Assembly (NCBI GenBank): GCA_030615475.1
Contig: JAUWZF010000002.1
Coordinates: forward strand, 1 to 16,904
Length of the DNA: 16,904 bases
Reading direction: 5' to 3'
DNA from: Dehalococcoidales bacterium
GTDB taxonomy: Bacteria; Chloroflexota; Dehalococcoidia; Dehalococcoidales; RBG-16-60-22
Shown here: one piece after another, positions 14,210 through 16,904 of the stretch
Position numbering within the stretch: position 1 is the stretch's first letter
How the letters are laid out: every line of letters starts with the position of its first letter
Notes under the pieces: model-generated
What the model was told of the DNA's origin: nothing
What the model saw: the letters and a program-made list of their open reading frames with translations, nothing else
Databases searched by the model: none
Translations under genes and position numbers: made by a program

Positions 14210-14770
14210 ATGGTGGAAACGAAGTACGGAAAATATATCTTATCCGGGCCAAGGCCATGGAATCCGCCCGGGACCGGTGAGATTGTCGCCTTTGTGGATG
14301 ATAAAGTGAATAATAACGCCTATTTTCAAAGCCACCAGTATTACATTCACTGGGTGCCCGCTGTCCCGGAGGGATTGCCCGGAGTATCCTCATGGGAAGA
14401 GATGGGGCACGGACCGCATAAACATAAATACCCGGAAGTTGTGATGCATATCGGAACAGACCCGGATAATCCGCTGGACCTGGGAGGCGAGGTTGAGTTC
14501 TGTCTGGGGCCGGAGCTGGAAAAGCATGTCATCACCACGTCCACCCTCGTCTATCTGCCCGCCGATTTTATCCATGGCCCCTGGATAATCAGGAAGGTGA
14601 CGAGGCCGTTTATCATGATAACCGTCGAACAGTCGCCCACACACACTGAAAAGTCCTATCAGGAGCTGGTATCCGAGAAAGAAAGAGATAACCTGTTATT
14701 CATCGACCAGGGCTATGACAGCGAGGAGAGAGTTATCAAGCTGGCGAAGAAGATGGCACGCGAGTGGTAA
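14210..14770 (+). CDS. Cupin-like protein, second of a tandem pair
   Basis: A 186-residue paralog of the preceding protein. Motif 1 GHGPHKHKYPEVVMHIG (66-82) keeps H70, H72 and E76; motif 2 YLPADFIHGPW (115-125) keeps H122 but has Ile where the usual Asn follows. The insert between the first strand and motif 1 is longer (VPEGLPGVSSWEEMG) than in its partner, and the C-terminus ends in a basic helix (KLAKKMAREW). Shared metal ligands in both copies suggest that both bind metal, with divergence in the pocket, so they may form a heteromer or act on related substrates. GGAGGG at the end of the preceding gene serves as ribosome-binding site. No known function is recognised. Confidence 0.84.
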   Translation: MVETKYGKYILSGPRPWNPPGTGEIVAFVDDKVNNNAYFQSHQYYIHWVPAVPEGLPGVSSWEEMGHGPHKHKYPEVVMHIGTDPDNPLDLGGEVEFCLGPELEKHVITTSTLVYLPADFIHGPWIIRKVTRPFIMITVEQSPTHTEKSYQELVSEKERDNLLFIDQGYDSEERVIKLAKKMAREW

Positions 14771-14787
14771 GCCTGAAAGGAGAAAGG

Positions 14788-15939
14788 ATGCCGGAACTGA
14801 GCCTGAAAGAGAAAGAGCGCCGCTGGTCGCTGCTGCGTAAAACGTTGCAGAAAGCCGGGCTTTCGGCGCTCATCGTCTACGGCGGTACCCAGCTGGGCGT
14901 ACCGGTCCACTACCTGACGCGGGTGTGGGGCAGCAAGCAGAACATGGTGATATTTCCGGTCGATGGCGAGCCTGTTTTCTTAATTCCCAGCAACACCGGC
15001 ATGACGGGAGAATCCCTGGTCAAACAGGGCTGCTGGCTGCCGGCGGAGAACATCCGCTCCTCGTATAATCTGGCGATTGACGCAGCGAAACTGATTATCG
15101 ACCTCAAATTACAAAAAACACAGGTCGGGGTCGACAGTTTTCGCTTCTGGCCGGTGTTCGAGTACCGGACATTCAATGAGCTGTGCCCGGATGTCCAGCT
15201 CGTGGAGTCGCACCGGTTATTCGGCGAGATACGCGGTCCCAAGAGCGCCGAGGAACTGGCGGTCATGGAAAAGGCCATCCGTATTTCGGACCTCGCCCAC
15301 AACACCTTTTTAGCCAACCTGAAACCGGGACTTACCGAGGAAGAGGTAGCCAATAAAGCGAATGAAGTCCTGACCGCCCATGACGTCGTCGACAGGATAA
15401 TCTTAATCCACAGTCGTCCCGAAGCGGCTTACCCCTACCGTCCCGGCCCCACGGTGATACAGAAACCGAACCCGGTAACGTTCTCCCCGGAATTCACCCG
15501 AAACCTGGGCTACGGCGCCCAAATGATACGGGCTTACTGGTGGGAGGAGCCTGAAGGCATATACAAAAAGATGTTCTACCTTTGGGCGGAAATGAGGCAG
15601 ATGGTAGTACGGGAGTTCCGACCCGGCGTGGAAATCACCGGCGCCGGTCAGATGATTGAAAACCTGGTCGGAGAATGGGGCTTCGAGTGCGATAAACTGG
15701 GACATGCCGTCGGGCTGTCCTACGGGGACGCCCCCTACATCACCGCCGGCCCCCACGAGCGCGACTATATGGAGTGGACAATTTTAACCGACGAAGTGTA
15801 CGCCGTTCATCCCATGGTCAGGTGCAAGGGCGGTAAAGCCCCATTTACCATGATTGGTGATATGTATTTCATCGGCAAGGACGCCACCAGATGGATGACC
15901 ACCGCCCTGCCGGGTCTCCCCGAGATGATTCCGCATTAA
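14788..15939 (+). CDS. M24/creatinase-like pita-bread-fold protein with degenerate metal site
   Basis: A 383-residue protein with an N-terminal creatinase-like domain (about 1-150) and a pita-bread domain (about 155-375). It would be labelled a Xaa-Pro peptidase by similarity, but of the five metal ligands of aminopeptidase P-type enzymes (D, D, H, E, E) only H306 in GHAVGL is clear. The first two positions fall in FSPEF...GYGAQMIR (P/S and Q245 instead of Asp). The first Glu is H341 (AVHP), and the second is Gly in IGDM (357). A metal-dependent peptidase is therefore unlikely. A metal-free hydrolase in the manner of creatinase, or another lyase or binding role, fits better. I chose ATG 14788, which has AAGGAG 5 bases upstream; ATG 14764 is in frame, overlaps the previous gene and lacks a site. 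Confidence 0.85.
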   Translation: MPELSLKEKERRWSLLRKTLQKAGLSALIVYGGTQLGVPVHYLTRVWGSKQNMVIFPVDGEPVFLIPSNTGMTGESLVKQGCWLPAENIRSSYNLAIDAAKLIIDLKLQKTQVGVDSFRFWPVFEYRTFNELCPDVQLVESHRLFGEIRGPKSAEELAVMEKAIRISDLAHNTFLANLKPGLTEEEVANKANEVLTAHDVVDRIILIHSRPEAAYPYRPGPTVIQKPNPVTFSPEFTRNLGYGAQMIRAYWWEEPEGIYKKMFYLWAEMRQMVVREFRPGVEITGAGQMIENLVGEWGFECDKLGHAVGLSYGDAPYITAGPHERDYMEWTILTDEVYAVHPMVRCKGGKAPFTMIGDMYFIGKDATRWMTTALPGLPEMIPH

Positions 15940-16904
15940 TGATGAAAAGCATCGTAATTTATTATTCACAGACGGGAAACACGAAAAGGATTGCCGAAGC
16001 AGTCCGCACCGGTATGCGCGAGCTGTCGGAGACGTGCGATATTGCCCGACTCCAGGACGTGGATACCGGGGACATAGCCGGGTACGATTTAATCGGGCTG
16101 GGCGCACCCGTGTGGCACCGGCGGGAACCGGCCAACGTGATGAACTTCATCGAATACACCATGAACTCGGTGGAAGGCAAGCACGGTTTCGCCTTCTGCA
16201 CCCACGGTCTCCTGCCCGGTCGCTTCCTGGCCAGAGTAGCGCCCATAATGACACAGAAAGGACTGACAGTTATCGGCTGGAATAACTGGTACTGCGGCGT
16301 CACCATGCCGGAGAAGCCCAAGCCCTATTTTACCGATGGCCACCCTGATGAAATCGACCTTGCCGAGGCGAAGGACTTCGGCCGGGAAATGGCGGAGCGG
16401 AGCCGGAGGATTTACGCCGGAGAGGACGGTCTAATACCTTCATTACCTCAAGGCCGCGAATATGACGAGCTTTACCCGGGCAGAGGCAGCAGCTGGGAAC
16501 TGAAAAAGGGGCGAACCCCGAGACAGGAAAATGCTGAAGACCTGGAGCAGACCGGCCTGCGGAGTTTCGGCTTCAAGTTCAATAGAGAGAAATGCCTGTA
16601 TCCCAGGTGCACGCTGTGTATCGATAACTGCCCGACCAACAGCATTGACATGTCTGCCTCACCGCCGATTCTAAGGAAAAGGTGCGACCGGTGCTGGTAC
16701 TGCGAGCAAATCTGTCCCCGGGGCGCCATCGAGGTGGACTGGGAGTCTATCGTGAAAATAATCGATGAACATGTCGCCCCGGGCTTTGTCGAGCTGGCCG
16801 AAGAGGCGGCAACTGAAGGGCGTTTCCGAAGGCTGGTGCCGCCGGAGGCGGTCGGCTGGAAGACGTACTGGTACCAGGTCAAGAAGCCGCCGCGCCTCAA
16901 GCCG
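15939..16904 (+). CDS. Flavodoxin-ferredoxin fusion protein (EFR1-like), 3' truncated
   Basis: The frame is open from ATG 15939, whose first base is the last base of the previous stop (TAATG), to the right edge: 322 residues and no stop. The N-terminus is a flavodoxin domain with the phosphate loop YYSQTGNTKRIAEA (about 8-21) and LIGLGAPVW. The second domain, from about residue 215, is a two-cluster ferredoxin: C219/224/227/231 and C249/252/255/259. The first group is C-x4-C-x2-C-x3-C instead of the usual C-x2-C-x2-C-x3-C. Such fusions carry single electrons in the cytosol of anaerobes. It is probably translationally coupled to the pita-bread protein, making a redox step in the same pathway likely. 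The ATG at 15942 is an equally possible start. Redox partner unknown. Confidence 0.85.
   Translation, partial: MMKSIVIYYSQTGNTKRIAEAVRTGMRELSETCDIARLQDVDTGDIAGYDLIGLGAPVWHRREPANVMNFIEYTMNSVEGKHGFAFCTHGLLPGRFLARVAPIMTQKGLTVIGWNNWYCGVTMPEKPKPYFTDGHPDEIDLAEAKDFGREMAERSRRIYAGEDGLIPSLPQGREYDELYPGRGSSWELKKGRTPRQENAEDLEQTGLRSFGFKFNREKCLYPRCTLCIDNCPTNSIDMSASPPILRKRCDRCWYCEQICPRGAIEVDWESIVKIIDEHVAPGFVELAEEAATEGRFRRLVPPEAVGWKTYWYQVKKPPRLKP

Noticed and set aside
1..16904. tRNA, rRNA or CRISPR arrays
   Set aside because: I saw no cloverleaf-like, rRNA-like or regularly spaced repeat sequence by eye; short tRNA-like folds were not computed.

Overview
The window reads as a chromosome fragment of an anaerobic bacterium. 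Shine-Dalgarno sites, sigma-70-like promoters and a lipobox signal peptide point to Bacteria. The iron-sulfur-rich, archaeal-style split glutamate synthase and an NrpR-type nitrogen regulator are features of anaerobes with archaea-like nitrogen genes. Chloroflexota (Dehalococcoidia-like) would fit, but that is inference from gene content; no rRNA or marker gene is present.

Layout. (1) 1-536, plus strand: the 3' end of a peptide/dipeptide ABC transporter ATPase. (2) 591-3439, minus strand: a three-gene signalling group, transcribed cyclase -> GAF/HD-GYP -> class II cyclic-nucleotide phosphodiesterase-like metallo-hydrolase. (3) 3666-4970, minus strand: a lipoprotein serpin with an inhibitory-type hinge. 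(4) 4971-5255: a divergent intergenic region with a strong promoter and a 13-bp leader dyad reading right. (5) 5256-10598, plus strand: a five-gene glutamate synthase operon (polyferredoxin, FAD/NAD(P) oxidoreductase, class II amidotransferase subunit, FMN/Fe-S synthase subunit, GXGXG subunit). (6) 10599-10940: a non-coding gap with a MITE-like palindromic repeat, a second hairpin and a good promoter for glnA. (7) 10941-13359: glutamine synthetase I and an NrpR-like repressor. (8) 13409-16904: an uncharacterised plus-strand cluster. It holds a 77-residue protein resembling only the N-terminus of aconitase X, two paralogous cupin-like proteins, a pita-bread (M24/creatinase-like) protein lacking most metal ligands, and a flavodoxin-ferredoxin protein cut by the window edge.

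How the genes work together. The centre is a complete GS-GOGAT ammonium assimilation locus: GlnA makes glutamine, and the split glutamate synthase transfers its amide to 2-oxoglutarate using electrons routed through the polyferredoxin and FAD protein. The regulator beside it belongs to a family that senses 2-oxoglutarate in methanogens. The left part pairs a predicted class III nucleotide cyclase with a predicted cyclic-nucleotide phosphodiesterase, so a self-contained second-messenger module is plausible. The right-hand cluster is the best candidate for an undescribed system: its spacing implies one operon, but the families do not add up to a known pathway.
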